A DNA stretch of 64,000 nt, taken from the NCBI GenBank assembly GCA_964017155.1, contig OZ024862.1, positions 34,729,690-34,793,689 of the forward strand, given 5' to 3'. The notes under the pieces were generated by a model. It saw only the letters and a list, made by a program, of their open reading frames with translations. It made no database searches and was not told the origin of the DNA. This document shows positions 1-14,318 of this stretch, in pieces. The stretch is from Oasisia sp. SBJ-2009. Its lineage: Eukaryota > Annelida > Polychaeta > Sabellida > Siboglinidae. Within the stretch, counting starts at the first letter, position 1; every line of letters starts with the position of its first letter. The position numbers were made by a program, and so were the translations under genes.

Positions 1-1407
1 TTTCATCACCCTGAGGCAAAGCAAACGGTGAGGTGAAGAACTCATTTCCATCAGTGATTGCCGCGAATCAAACAGGAAATTGTACCCTGGAAAATCCCAT
101 GTAAAAAGACGCTACCTAGAATTGCGAAAGCCGCAAATGTTTAATGCAGTTTGCTGCTGATTCACAGTAATTGACATGGATGACAGTGAGGGCTGGGAGA
201 CTTGCATGAATGCAGAAATAGAAATGATCTTTCTGAACGTCTCCAATATACGGGCCTTCAGGCAATCACATTTGAGTAATGTAAATAAATGAGAGCCGTA
301 CCCAGCAGTGAATGAGTTAACATGTCGTCAGGGTACTAAGCCGGTGCTTAAATCTGGCTTCATTGTGCAAGAAGATAGGGTTTGACCTTCACATTAACAT
401 ACCATGAGAGAGTGGGAGGTTTCTACTGAAAACAACTACTTTTAAACAGCTGACTCAACATGAACCAGGCATGTTTAAACAGCAAATTGAGGTGACATTG
501 AATCTGCTGCCATTCAGTTCAGAGGTTTCTTGTCGTGTCTGTCTCCTGCCTCCTACAATGGGAGGGTGTAATTCGTCAACCATTCCCGCATCACCAGGTC
601 CAGGACCGCTCTCTCCCTGTGACAGAATACAGTGGCTAGTGATGGGGTCCACTGTTTTTTGAGTCAGACCATTCGCAAGTTGAACATTCCCACAGCCCCT
701 AACTGTGCAAGTTTGTATTAAAATGTTGAACTCCAATTCACAGGTGGTTAAACTTCATCCAAGACTTATGCAGATCAGAATGACCACAGTGCACAGATGG
801 TTCTAGGAAGAACTTATGTAGGGAGAATGGTTTGGTCAGCCAGTCCCCTTCCATCTGGTTGACGGGCTTGACGGCTAGTATGTTGTGGTTTGATTGTGGC
901 CAATACATTTTGTGAGTTCACATCCCTGACTGTTGAAAGTAACAGAGGCGAGCCTCCTAGTGGTGACCTCCTGCACTTATCGGTGACCTCCCATGAGGCA
1001 GTGGGAAGCTTTAACCACTTCTAGACCGACACATCTAACAACTGCACCCTTATGCCTCAAGTTGTCTTGACATCCTCAATGCGGCCACTAAAATGTAGCT
1101 TTCAAATACCATGCTGCTGTGAATGTGGAGCGACGCTAAATGGTAGATCCGTGTACTACACTGATAAAGTACCCACCCTAAACAACCAAGTACAGCCCAG
1201 AGTATCGTGACTTTCATTACACTATGAGAAACTAAGTTTTACTCCTCGATAACATCGCAGTGTTACTGCAAAAATACTTCCCAATGCACACTAGTTGTTT
1301 TAACCATACCTTTTGAGTTAGATTTAAAACCTGTGGTGAAATATAAAACAAAATTTACCATCAATTAAAAACCTGCATAATGAATCTACACAACAACCAT
1401 ATTATTT
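1..1407. other. No gene seen
   Basis: Unique AT-rich sequence; short open frames near 455-736 have no recognisable content. Confidence 0.6.
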
Positions 1408-1508
1408 AGTTAGTGTCCTGGTTGGTGTCCTGGTTAGTGCCCTGGTTGGTGTCCTGGTTGGTGTCCTGGTTAGTGTCCTGGTTAGTGTCCTGGTTGGTGT
1501 CCTGGTTA
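1408..1508. repeat. 12-bp minisatellite
   Basis: About eight units of TTGGTGTCCTGG/TTAGTGTCCTGG. The open frame it creates (repeated SWLV) is a by-product. Confidence 0.9.
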
Positions 1509-2060
1509 ATTTATGCATTACTCAGATCCTACAAGAAACTTAGGTTTTTATTCCTAAAACTGAGCTCAACCATGACAAACATTTTCTCTGTTGCTGCACC
1601 CAAAATCTAAAATCAACTCACCATCACTAAAAAAAGTGATCTGAAACTATAGCCACCTTTTGAAATAACTAAAAACTCAATCATTCCCACCCTAAGACAT
1701 TTGGCAGTCCCTTTCTCTGGTTATGCCTATGATTATTGTATATTGTGCTTCAGAACAGAGATTTCTGAGAATGCAGACACTATAGATGTTTATTATTATT
1801 TGATGAGCAAGCATATTATTAATGAGCACATGATTTCATGAAATCGCTATGCCTACAAATATAATTTTTATATATTATATTTATATAAAATTGCAGTAGC
1901 AGCAGCAGTAGCGATCACAATAACTAAACACATTAATTCTGCAGAATAACAACGCAAGTCCTGTGTAGATTGAGATTGACATACGCCAAAATTAATTACA
2001 TTAAATTTATTCATGAATGTACTTGTGAATATGTCGATCAGACACGGTCAAGGTAAGAAG

Positions 2061-2302
2061 GCCATGGGGATATGACCCAAAGGCCATGGGGATATGACCC
2101 AAAGGTCATGGGGATATGACCCAAAGGCCACGGGGATATGACCCAAAGGCCATGGGGATATGACCCAAAGGCCATGGGGATATGACCCAAAGGCCATGGG
2201 GATATGACCCAAAGGTCATGGGGATATGACCCAAAGGCCATGGGGATATGACCCAAAGGCCATGGGGATATGACCCAAAGGCCATGGGGATATGACCCAA
2301 AA
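2061..2302. repeat. 22-bp minisatellite
   Basis: Eleven near-identical units containing CCATGGGGATATGACCCAAA. Because 22 is not a multiple of three, all three minus frames stay open (GHIPMAFGSYPHGLWVISPW), which looks like protein but is repeat-driven. Confidence 0.93.
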
Positions 2303-3985
2303 GCAACAAGTTAAGCACCAAATGGCATGTGACATGTATACCTTTGGCTTGGAGGAGAGAGATTGTACATTTGTGACTAATATCATGGATATAAGTATAC
2401 TGGGTAGTGCCTCTGACCTGGCATTTAAATGCAAATCGCAAGAGCCTATATCCCTTTAAAAAGAAAAGTAGCAGAGGTTTGCTGTGGAAACAAGTCTAAA
2501 TATATTATTATGATTAAGTTTTCCCCCTTGTCCTTCTACACACATCCTGCCGCGTGTGGCCAAACAACCAACACCATCTGAGTTAATTAATTACAATACT
2601 TTAATTATTAATGGTTTGTTTGTTCTGCCGTCTGCAGTTATGGACACAGTGAAGCACATGACAGACAGACACCACTACACCACTGCCCCTGACTGGACAC
2701 CATATCCCTGGCCTCCTGCCATCCCTGACCACAGTGTCAGAATTATACACTGATGCGAGTCAAGTGGTCAGTCACAGCATGTTCATCAGAGATGTCCACA
2801 CACGGTGGCGGTCAGATCTGTAAGGTGACCACGCGGCCATTAGCCGCTGTCCACAGCCCAGTGGGACCGAGGTGTTGGTGGCCGTGCGGCTCCCAACAAT
2901 ACTGCCAAATGACCGACTCGGTGTGGGCAGCTTTAAGTGGTTCTGTTGTCATTACACCTTCAATAGGCCCGGATACACTATTCAGGATCTGTTGTGGTTG
3001 ATCCAGGCCATGTCCAGGCCCATCATCTCAGTAACAATATCTTCTTTAACAAGATATAGCAAGTAACAAGATGTAGCAAGTAACAAGATGTAGCAAGTAA
3101 CAAGATGTAGCAACATCGCTACCAAATACACATGGCTTACCTAGATGAGGATGTGACTGTTTCAGCAAAGATCCTACAATTTTCATCTTCCAATTGTTCT
3201 TATATATCTAATCAAAACTGATTTATTCATTAGCAAGACCATTGAGCATTGTCTAGTTGTTAAGATAAATTTATTGAAAACGTTAATATTACCGTGTTGA
3301 TAAACTTTCAATCTAAGCTAAAATTGTCGCATCAACGTTTTATATTTCTTATCTCATTGGTTCTCCCTTTAAGACTCTTATCTTAACAGATATATTCACT
3401 GGACACCATGAAACAGCATCTCAAATTAATTACTGATACTGATCAAATCCTGTCATTCGGCCACTGTTTCTCTGACAGGAATGAAACGATCAAGAATCTG
3501 GCACGGCATGTTCTGACATTTCATGAGACTGCTCCAATATCTACAGTATGTCTTTTTTCAGCATATCTAGGCATGTTCTGACATCATACTGCAAATTTGA
3601 CCTTGGTAATCAAGACGGCTGTCGATCTTCCCCTGAGACTAAGTAACGCATATGCATCATTTTCTTCAGGACTTAGTATTACATTCCGACAGGCAATAGT
3701 GTACATCTAAATATACATCTGAGAACATAATGAAAATTATGTAGATGTAAGGAATTCTTCACAGTCGAAACAATGGACACCATGGCATGCTGTCACGTAG
3801 CACTGGCTTAGAACAATTGGTTAATGGATCATTTTTGCAAACAATTAGCTATTATTTCCATTCGTTTCATTTGCTCATCAAACTGACCATAAATTAAAAT
3901 TATGCTCAAAACAAAATAACACATGGATGCTGAAATCTGATGTACACATGCAACATAAACACAGCATCAGGACAAACTGATGCAC
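2303..3985. other. No supported gene; GC-richer patch
   Basis: The stretch 2540-3020 is GC-richer than its surroundings. It has an acceptor-like gtctgcag (2629-2636) before a short frame MDTVKHMTDRHHYTTAPDWT that stops at 2751. A decayed element or lone exon is possible; nothing was recognised. The rest is AT-rich. Confidence 0.4.
3047..3113. repeat. 17-bp tandem repeat, four units
   Basis: Four units of TAACAAGATGTAGCAAG, the first with one change. Confidence 0.9.
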
Positions 3986-4507
3986 TTAAAGGGTTACTCC
4001 AGTCAGTGAGAGGTTCACAGTATTAACTTACATATGTATACTATATTTGTTGTGCCTAGTAATTGTGCACAACGACCATTAATAAACAATTAGTTATAGT
4101 TTAATGGTGTCAAAAACATGCCATCTTGAGATTTATGCGCCAGTGAGGTGAGCCAAATCATTTACGTCACTGGCGCATTGTTGAAAAGGCAAAGAATGGT
4201 GGAATCTTCGCTAATAATTGTGATAGTGACGTAAGCAATCCGCGACGTACAGGATACATCAAATACCACTGGACAGACATAGGATGTACGAACGTGCATG
4301 CGCCTGTAACGTAAGCAGTTTATGTCACTGGCGCATAAGTCTCAAGATGGCAGCGTCCTGAATCCAACATGGAATGTTTCAGGTACAATTATACTATAAT
4401 TAATTGTTTATTAACGATCTGTATGCACAATTACTATGCACAACCAATATATTATACAGATGTAAGTAAATGGTGTGAATCTCTCACTAACTGGAGTATC
4501 CCTTTAA
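3986..4507. mobile_element. TTAA-flanked palindromic MITE
   Basis: Starts TTAA AGGGTTACTCCAGT and ends CTGGAGTATCCCT TTAA. Inverted arms of roughly 165-185 bp pair through GCACAATTACTA-type, TTAATAAACAATTA and ATCTTGAGA..TATGCGCCAGTGA segments with modest divergence, around a centre near 4150-4310. No coding capacity. The 4-bp TTAA at both ends suggests a piggyBac- or Kolobok-type parent; which one is inference. Confidence 0.75.
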
Positions 4508-7500
4508 CAAAATAAGAAGACATTGTCATTTTACCGTAGTTGTTTTGTGAATTTTCTGCGGGACCTTTCGCTGTCTTCTGCTGCCATCCTTTGGACTGCT
4601 GTGACCTGTGGTTGTTTGTGCGGCTCTGTTTCTTCACTTGTGTGAGAACAGGTCCTCGGGGGGCCATGCGAGGGGCCCCCTTCACCATGTACGCCCCCTC
4701 CAGACAGGGGCGCTTCAAGGGCTGGTGAAGAGGGGGCACCCTGCCTGTAAATGCTGGTCTGTGACCAGAGAAATAATCAGAATTATACTAGTGAAAATAA
4801 TACTACTACATTGATTGAATGGCTGCTGATAAGTGTTTATTCTAATTTTGTTAATGGTCATATATCCTCTAAATGATACTTTCTTATGTTTGGGCAAAGG
4901 TTGTTCCAGTGTTTCAACACATAAAAAATAAACAGCTTAAAAGCCGACGAAAGCACACCGTAACTCAATACAAGAAATATAAAACATTACAATTATGTTA
5001 TTACCAATACTACTTAATTATAAATACACAAAAACAAAAAATTGGGCATGACCTCCAAACAATTTAGGGATGTCCTCCGACAAACAACTTGGGATAACCT
5101 CCAAACAACTTTAAATCAGCAAAGAGAATAGACAGTATTTATTTGTTTCTACAGCACCACTTGATCAATGCAATGTTCACTTATGCTATCTGGTATCAAA
5201 CATAATTTTACACAACATCCAATGCCGTTACTAGAAGTGAAAGTTCAGGAATACTTACGCATTGTAATAGAAGTCCCTGAAACAGAGAACAAAACACAAA
5301 TGATAGCATGTAACACAGATAACAGTACATGTATTAGGTTTGTTTATATATTTTAACTTATAATGTGATCAAAGGCAGAAGTGATGTTCTCTAAATACTG
5401 TTAAAACCAATAATTCCTACATCAAAACTGATGACAAACACTGACGCAGATCAGCCAACGAATCAGATTTATCGAGACATAAATTAAATTAATGTTCTCG
5501 TAGAACCAGATTTATGACACGTACAATGTGTATAGTGTCACGACCAATAATATATTTGAGCTGACATTTAGCAAGCAATATAAAAAACTGTTAAAGACGT
5601 TGAGATTTAACACAATATTGTTGATTTTTTTATGTGACAGCAAAAAAATGTGACAAGAACATGTCTAAATATATCATCAGTACACGATACAAATGTATTT
5701 AACTTTTCCCGTAGCATGAATAATCTATACACACCTATCACTGGGAAGTCACCCACGCCACGGGATCTGTGCATTAGCTATTCAGTAATTAGTGCTTTAA
5801 ATAGGGCACTCATTACTAAGTAACGACACTGACAAAGAAGACACATACAGAACCCAGTTGGCCGAGAGACAAGTCTGGAACCTTGGGGAGGTGAGTGAAT
5901 TATACATGACATGTAGCCACAGAAGTAAGTAACATCTCTGATTGATTAACTTTGTTACTGGACACTTCACTCAGTAATACATACACATGCAGGTTGCCTG
6001 TAAACAGTGAGACGGCCTTCAAGAGCACTTTGAAACCACTATATTGTAATCAGTGTTTTAGCTGCAGCAGTATAATAGCAACACGTGAAAAGAACTATGA
6101 GACAAGTGCACGCGATCCGGACTTAGAAAACATGGATTTTATCACACTACTTTAATCAATAATTTAACTCGTATGTACACTGTCAACATGTTAATCAATA
6201 GCTTAACTGTCCATTGTGAGTTTTAAAGGAATATTAATCTTCTTTCTTTTGATGACTGTGTCTATACGCCACAATATATTTCAAGATAACATTTATTTAA
6301 AAAATTATGTTTTCAACTAATCACTTCATTTATTAATGTTTTATATGTAAAACGCCTTGAATGGTTTTAACTACATTTGGTGTTATATAAGTATATTTAT
6401 AATTTTATTTATAACAAAGAAATTGAACATCTCCGGTGAATAGGAATAAATGCTCTATCTACATATTTCGCACATCACAAAATCTGTGAGGTGAATTTTT
6501 CAGTACAAATATGACACAGGAAAAACAACTGCAGGACTGATGCTAACAGGAACCATTGCATCACATGTCGAGTGAGTGATTCATTGGCCAACCAGGTGAA
6601 CAATAGGCATTTGATGCGGGACGTTTGAGATGACAAAGTACACAGCATCAATAACTGCAGAGTGGGTTCCGATTCTCGGTGGAATTATCCACTTATCATG
6701 GGCATGATATATTAAGTAGCACACTGACAAATATTCTCGTACAAGCACACACTGACATCTCACACCTGGGAATACAGGAGAAAAATACGTAGATGGCATC
6801 TGTGGCACTGGCCACAACTAGTTCCATAGGTACATTAAACTGTATTTGTTCTATAACATTTTCAGATGTAATTAACAAACAAAATCAGTGTGCATCTTTC
6901 ACCAATGCAGTGACTAAAATTCTCCAACATATTATTTTATAGCATCTGTATTCCTAAGTGAGCAGGTATATCAGAATTGCAACTGTTTAAAAACGAATTA
7001 CCTGTAAATGCAATGCAATTAATGCACACATGTCAAATATCATACGGTAATAGTATACACAAATATTCATCTAATGTAATATTCCACAAAGATTCCATCA
7101 ATTATAAAACACCAACACCATACTTTTTTCTTTATTACCCAAAGTAGTAATGCGAAAACCCCACATAAACAAAGAACCTTATTTGATGACAACAACTACT
7201 ACAATGATGTGACGTGACTGGGACACACGTGTAGATGTTGCCTCATTGAGACATCGATTATGACAAAGCCACGGGAAACACTGAATGATGAGACAAACCA
7301 ACAATTATTTATTACTTCTTGGCTTACTGGATATAAATAACACTGGACTGAATATATTTTCCCCAGAATACATGGCAGTCTCATTAATTCTTCTAGGGTT
7401 TACCATTGGATCTGTAACAGTCACCACGTAAACAACAATTTGTATAGTGACTACATTAGAATTTGTCCGTAAGTGGCTATTTCCGACAGGATAGGATGAA

Positions 7501-7852
7501 GTAAGCAAAACCACTAGAGAAGTAACATTCACTACTTAATTGTAGCTGTTTGAAGCACATAACTGGTAGATTATTCACTGTGCTACTTGGTAAGGTGATG
7601 TAGCATAACAGTTGTGACTATATACAAAGCACAGAACCATACGTGTGAATGCATCGATATAAAGCCGACTGGAATAAAACTTGGAAATTCACTTAACACT
7701 TGTGTGCGACCAGACAGGCACGCAGACTCATCAGAGCAAATAGCATTTGCATGTGAATGACACCAGCAGTGGAAGTGGATGACGCCATTAATTATGCTCA
7801 GATCTAATTATTAATAACACCTGGGCCATACAGAAAGTCCTGGGAATACTCA

Positions 7853-7854
<2 letters not shown>
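4508..7854. other. No supported gene
   Basis: AT-rich unique DNA. The one coding-like scrap is 5801-5890, KEDTYRTQLAERQVWNLGE ending at donor GGGGAG|gtgagt, too short to call. Confidence 0.5.
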
Positions 7855-7901
<47 letters not shown>

Positions 7902-8060
7902 ATGCGTGCATGGTGTGTGTGTGTATCTGTGTGTGTGTGTGTATCTGTGTGTGTGTGTGTCTCTGTGTCTCTGTATGTGTCTGTGTGTCTGTGTGTCTGT
8001 GTGTGTGTGTGTGTGTATGTGCGTGTGTGTGTGTGCGTGTGGTGTGTGTGTGTGTGTGTC

Positions 8061-8096
<36 letters not shown>

Positions 8097-8145
8097 TGTG
8101 TGTGTGTGTGTGTCTGTGTGTGTGTCTGTCTGTGTGTGTGTGTGT

Positions 8146-8179
<34 letters not shown>

Positions 8180-8180
8180 C

Positions 8181-8224
<44 letters not shown>

Positions 8225-8231
8225 TGTCTGT

Positions 8232-8312
<81 letters not shown>

Positions 8313-8324
8313 TGTGTGTGTGTC

Positions 8325-8364
<40 letters not shown>

Positions 8365-8450
8365 TGTGTGTGTGTGTGTCTGTGTGTGTGTGTGTCTGTG
8401 TGTGTGTGTGTGTGTCTGTGTGTGTGTGTGTGTCTGTGTGTATCTATGTG
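7855..8450. repeat. Interrupted (TG)n tract, about 600 bp
   Basis: A GTGC-rich start (7866-7910), then TG repeats punctuated by TCTG. All six frames appear open (Val/Cys or Thr/His runs); none is a gene. Confidence 0.97.
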
Positions 8451-9073
8451 TGGCTCCCACCGGTCTACATACATCACTTCTTCTGCTTCATCACCCTCAA
8501 ACAATGCTGAAAATTCCTGCAAGTTTCCTCCCCTTTCTCTCTCTCACCATTACTTGTCTCTACATCTTTCTTTCACTGTCTCCCTGTCTCTTACTGTCCC
8601 TTCCTTCCACCATCCGCCATCCCACCCGCCCTGCCTCCCTGCCACCCTCACCCTGCCCCCCTTTGTGCACTCTTCTGCTAACCTTACCCAGGCACACACA
8701 CAGAGCGACACCACCACGAGGACACACTAATTGTTTCCTGTCCACGAACTTGTGCAAACTCACCAACTCGGATGTGTTCCAAATGCACAAACATGCCTTC
8801 TTCGACCTGGCGTGTGCTACTTCTACGAGGCGGAGGTCAACTAAATTCTGAGAACTATTTTAAACCCTAATCATGATAGTCTGTCCTGGGTCTCAGTTTA
8901 TTCCTGACCCACTGTTTCTGGTCAGTTGAGCACTAATTAGCGCAGTCTGATTAGACCCGGAAGTCTGGATGGTCGGAGCTCGTACGTACATCAGATGTAG
9001 ATCAGACTGTATAATGTACGGTGACACTCCATCTCTCTGTCTGCCTAGGTGGACAGACATCTCACTATCTTGG
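8451..9073. other. No gene; C/T-rich flank of the TG tract
   Basis: A pyrimidine-rich stretch at 8520-8670 (plus strand), with no coding signal. Confidence 0.5.
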
Positions 9074-9097
9074 TGTGTGTGTATATATATATATATG

Positions 9098-9153
<56 letters not shown>

Positions 9154-9209
9154 TACATATATATATATATATGTATATATATATATGTATATATATATAT
9201 ATGTAGTAT

Positions 9210-9271
<62 letters not shown>

Positions 9272-9292
9272 TATATATGTATATATATACAC
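9074..9292. repeat. (AT)n microsatellite
   Basis: AT repeats with periodic GTAT/ATAC interruptions and one unique gap around 9205-9214. Self-complementary over its whole length. Confidence 0.95.
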
Positions 9293-12200
9293 AGATTTAT
9301 TTCTAAAATGTTTGACCGTATCGTGGAAGGAAATTACACTATTCTGACATATCTTCTTTATAATCACCCATATTACAAAACAGAATATTGGTCTTCATTT
9401 GTTTGTATGTTGATTCGAGCATATCTCTGTCAGTTCTCATTTCATTAAGCATGCAAGAGGGCCCATTACATTGGTACATAGATTTACTATATTTCACCCA
9501 GGGTAGGATGGGAACCTTGGGGGGTTAAAAATGTCTAAATAATGTTTATCTGTGTGTGTTCAAAATTGTCAAGCTCACAATTTTTAAGACACAAAAACCA
9601 TTCCATTGTCGTTGCAACTCCTGACATCATTCCTGCCCACAGCACGGAGCCACTGTGCTCATTTTTTTCGGTTTGTCTAACTTTGTGATCACCAAACATA
9701 GCTTAGTTTTAAATAATTGATTTCAAGGTCACACGGGTTGCTTCCGTCTATTGTGTCTGTTGAGTTGTACTCATTCACACTTCGCATTTTTACTCCGAGG
9801 GGTTTTGTTCTTTTTAATTAAAGAGATGAGACAAACCATTAATTAATCTAAGTCATAATTGATGCAGAATCCCTAGTGTCAAGACCCTAGATTGACATAA
9901 AAACACCCCTCGGGGTCCCTTGAATTCAGTGCACTAGTTAAGTCTAGTTTATATGGGTATGACAAACAGTACTAGGCATTGTACTAGCTACTTACATGCA
10001 CATTAAAATGCCTTTTAAAAATACTTTGTAGCCAATTACCATTTTCTTATCCTCATACACCAGGTGTTACTTATTTCACCAATCTCAGTAACCCTGGCAG
10101 AGCGTCTTGCAAAACTCTGCAGATAAGCTCAGTCGATAACATCATTTGGCAGCAGGTTCTTGTGGATTGGCATGTAGATGTAGTTATACACAACACGGCC
10201 CAGTGGCTCACAAGAACCATTGTCAAATGGGTAACTATATTGGGATTCCTGGAATTAATTATATGGTGAAATCAGCTGTGAGTTTGAGTCAGCTAACTTC
10301 CATCTAGTGTGTAGGGGATCTGCCATGGGTACTGTACTGGACTATGTTCACTAACCATGGCCTGTGAGGAGGTTTTTGTGTGTGTCTTTTCAACCACTAT
10401 CAACAAACTTGGCCGATGAATATTGCTACAAGGTAAAACTGTAATCCTGTGCAGTGCTGTTACTGGAGGGGCCTCCATTTAGCAGTGCTGTTACTGGAGG
10501 GGCCTCCATTTAGCAGTGCTGTTACTGGAGGGGCCTCCATTTAGCAGTGCTGTTACTGGAGGGGCCTCCATTTAGCAGTGCTGTTACTGGAGGGGCCTCC
10601 ATTTAGCAGTGCTGTTACTGGAGGGGCCTCCATTTAGCAGTGCTGTTACTGGAGGGGCCTCCATTTAACAGTGCTGTTACTGGAGGGGCCTCCATTTAGC
10701 AGTGCTGTTACTGGAGGGGCCTCCATTTAGCAGTGCTGTTACTGGAGGGGCCTCCATTTAGCAGTGCTGTTACTGGAGGGGCCTCCATTTAGCAGTGCTG
10801 TTACTGGAGGGGCCTCCATTTAGCAGTGCTGTTACTGGAGGGGCCTCCATTTAGCAGTGGTTGTCTGAGGTATGCTGGCCGAGTGACTTCAATTAAAACA
10901 AAATGTAAACTGACCATGACATGCTTTAAAAAAACATGATTTGAAATACCCTGTTTTATGAACCTCTTTACTGACAAACAAAATATCTCTTAAAATTACA
11001 CCTTACTTGTTGAAATATCTTCAAACATCATTGTTCAGGACTTCACTAATGTTTACCTCTCCTCTCTAATAGTTTACCTTCCTTTACTGAAAAAAAACAG
11101 AAAGGCCTTATTAATATTTTCACCGCTATTCATTATGACATGTTATGAATGTCCACACAATCTCCTGTTAATCTCTTTGTCTCGAAGTTTGTTAAACCAC
11201 ATATGTTTAGGTGACTATCTTTGAGCAGTTAATTCAGGAATAATTTTCATTGTTCTTTTATTTTTATGGTTGCCTCATGGATTAAAAATTATTATTCAAT
11301 TTATTTTCATAACTCCGTCTCTGTATCCTGTCGAGCACATCTTATATTCCACAACCTTCTTAATGCGACCTCCGCATTCGTATACAATACTGTCAAAGAG
11401 GTCTAACTAATGAGTTTGTACACAGTGTAACCTCAGCATCACGGCCACAGCCATACAGCACTGCCACGTTGCACAGACTTCAGGAAGTCTTGTATTGTAG
11501 TGTGTATCCAGTATCCACTATGCACCTAACACTGAACGGAAGAGTAAGGGAAACACCACTTGACGTCACGAGAGACAAGTGCTAACCAGAAAGTGCAAGA
11601 GTTGAGTGGCTATTTCCAACACTCACGTGGAAAAACCTGGCAATTTCAGTGAGCGCGCTGCACAGTTGATATGCTTTATGCCTTGTTAGGGTAATTCCTG
11701 TCGCAGTAAGAGTTGCCGGGGAAGCCTATTTAGGGTGATTACCACAGTGATTCCTTGCCATCTTGTACATCCTTGACCTAGAGTAGACCTTGATGGACTG
11801 ACTACAACTGAATAACACACAGATAACACACCAGGACATTTCAGACTGACTGAGTGAAGAATGAAAGTGTGTTGACTGAGAACTGGACACTCGAATTCTG
11901 TCTTCATCTGTTTTATAGATGACCAAAATCAACTGTTGAGTGGCAGGAGAACAGCCAAAACAAATTCATGAGAAATACCCAAGTGGACACAGGTAATCCT
12001 GACAGATCAGGGGTGGTGACCATGTACACTACCCTTGGCAAATACCCTATGCAATTTATGGAAGTCAGCTGATCGATCAACCTAGTAACTGGTTTCTATA
12101 AGACCTATAAGAGCAGTACTCCAATTTTACGATGAAGCTATTTTCATCAAGGAATCCAAGTATTCCCATAAGCAGCTGAGTGGTTCTATTTATTATAAAT

Positions 12201-13360
12201 AATGATTTCTACTTCTCAAACATTGCATGTAACATGGAAAACTTGTTGACAGGAACAAAAACAAGCCAAAAGCTCTGGCAAGTTATCTGATTGACTGAAT
12301 TCAATTTCAGCTTTTTGCAAAGCAACCACCCAGCGGGGTACTGGGACTGATGTAATCAGTGTGCGAGGACGACACAAACACGCCAGTGAAGATCAAGTTA
12401 AGTGGATGTAGAGGAAAATCTTCTAGTTGAAGACAAAGTCCCAGACGTTTTTCACGCGAAACCCTTCATATACTAAATGCAAATTCAAATCCCCTGCATG
12501 TTTAAAAGTAATACTGAAAATGTGGAGTATTCTTAAAAAAAGTTCAGAAAATATTATAACTGTAAATATATTAACATGGAAGGATTCTGTTTTCTTTACA
12601 GAATACGTAGCCAATATCAATAGACCAATCACTCCTTTGTTTGTCTACAGCTAAGTTATTTTTCATATAATTATTGTATAAAGCATCTATATTATTATTA
12701 TTAATTAAATAATCTATTGATCTATTTATTTTTTGTTATATAAATATATGTGTATTATGTTGAATGTCTATGTTAACTTCCATTGTGCCTTTTTTGTATT
12801 GTACAACACCATAGAATATTATTGTATAAATATGGTGCTTTATAAATCAATAAACATTTATATTTTACATAATATGTGTCTGCCAACACTCTTCTTAGGA
12901 CAACTCTGGGACTACAGGGTACAACCTCTACTCAAGGTGTTTGTGTAGCCAGTAATTCACACCTGTTGCCTGTGGCTACAACATGTAGCTACCTAGGGTA
13001 TGTGAAATGTTGCACTGTCTGTAGGACACGTGCAGCATCATGTGAATGGTAACTTTAGATTTACATTTCTTATCGTCAGTTGATGTACAGCTCAGCATAC
13101 AATCTTTAGGACTGCTCCAAGGGCATCACAGTTCACAGCCTTGTACACCTGTTCATTCAAACACCATCTTGCCATTTCTGGGAAGCATTCAGCCATGCTG
13201 AAAATACTGCACAAAATTATTCCTTCACTGTTTATCGCCAGCTGAGTGAACTGTACTGTGTTCAAATACATACATTATATTCTCCCAATTGATGTCTGCA
13301 TGCTAGAAATCTTTAATCCAATCCAGTTTTACAAAAATCAACAACATATTTAATTTTACA
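9293..13360. other. No gene apart from the 31-bp array
   Basis: AT-rich unique DNA on both sides of the array at 10452-10858; open frames are short and unremarkable. Confidence 0.5.
10452..10858. repeat. 31-bp minisatellite with an internal palindrome
   Basis: Thirteen almost identical units from CAGTGCTGTTACTGG to CCATTTAG. Each holds GGAGGGGCCTCC, which can form a hairpin. Only one unit carries a visible change (TTTAACAG near 10667), so the array is recent or homogenised. Confidence 0.95.
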
Positions 13361-14318
13361 TAGCTGATCCATCATTTCGTTCTACATCGCTCGTCCTTCA
13401 TTTCATCCTACATAACTGATCCTTAATTTCATCCTATGCATAGCTGGTTCTTCATTCCATCCTACATAGCTGGTCCTTAATTTCATCCTATGCATAGCTG
13501 GTCCTTCATTCCATCCTACATAGCTGGTCCTTAATTTCATCCTATGCATAGCTGGTCCTTCATTCCATCCTACTTAGCTGGTCCTTCATTTAATCCGACA
13601 TAGCTGGTCCTTCATTTCATCCTACATAGCTGGTCCTTCATTTCATCCGACACAGTTGGTCCTTCATTTCATCCTACATAGCTGGTCCTTCATTCCATCC
13701 TACATAGCTGGTCCTTCATTTAATCCGACATAGCTGGTCCTTCATTTAATCCGACATAGCTGGTCCTTCATTTAATCCGACATAGCTGGTCCTTCATTTC
13801 ATCCTACATAGCTGGTCCTTCATTTCATCCTACATAGCTGGTCCTTCATTTCATCCTACATAGCTGGTCCTTCATTTCATCCTACATAGCTGGACTTTAA
13901 ATTTCATTCTACATAGCTGGTCCTTCATTTAATCCTACATAGCTGGTCCTTCATTTAATCCTACATAGCTGGTCCTTCATTTCATCCTACATAGCTGGTC
14001 CTTCATTTCATCCTATATAGCTGGTCCTTCATTTCATCCTACATAGCTGGTCCTTCATTTCATCCTACATAGCTGGTCCTTCATTTCATCCTACATAGCT
14101 GGTCCTTCATTTCATCCTACATAGCTGGTCCTTCATCTCATCCTACATAGCTGGTCCTTCATTTCATCCTACATAGCTGGTCCTTCATTTCATCCTACAT
14201 AACTGGTCCTTCATCTCATCCTACATAGCTGGTCCTTCATTTCATCCTACATAGCTGGTCCTTCATCTCATCCTACATAGCTGGTCCTTCTTTTCATCCT
14301 ACATAGCTGGTCCTTCAC
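13361..14318. repeat. 26-bp minisatellite, about 37 units
   Basis: Unit contains TAGCTGGTCCTTCATTTCAT then CCTACA. The left third (about 13430-13580) shows a longer two-unit order alternating a TATGCATAGCTGG variant with the standard unit; the right part is more uniform. No open frame or gene. Confidence 0.93.

Noticed and set aside
2038..2441. Minus-strand frames with repeating GHIPMAFGSYPHGLW
   Set aside because: All three frames of the 22-bp repeat give the same peptide out of phase, so it is repeat-driven.
7788..8851. Open frames of 216-331 codons on both strands (Val/Cys and Thr/His runs)
   Set aside because: Entirely a product of the TG/CA tract; no codon bias or domain, and all frames are open at once.
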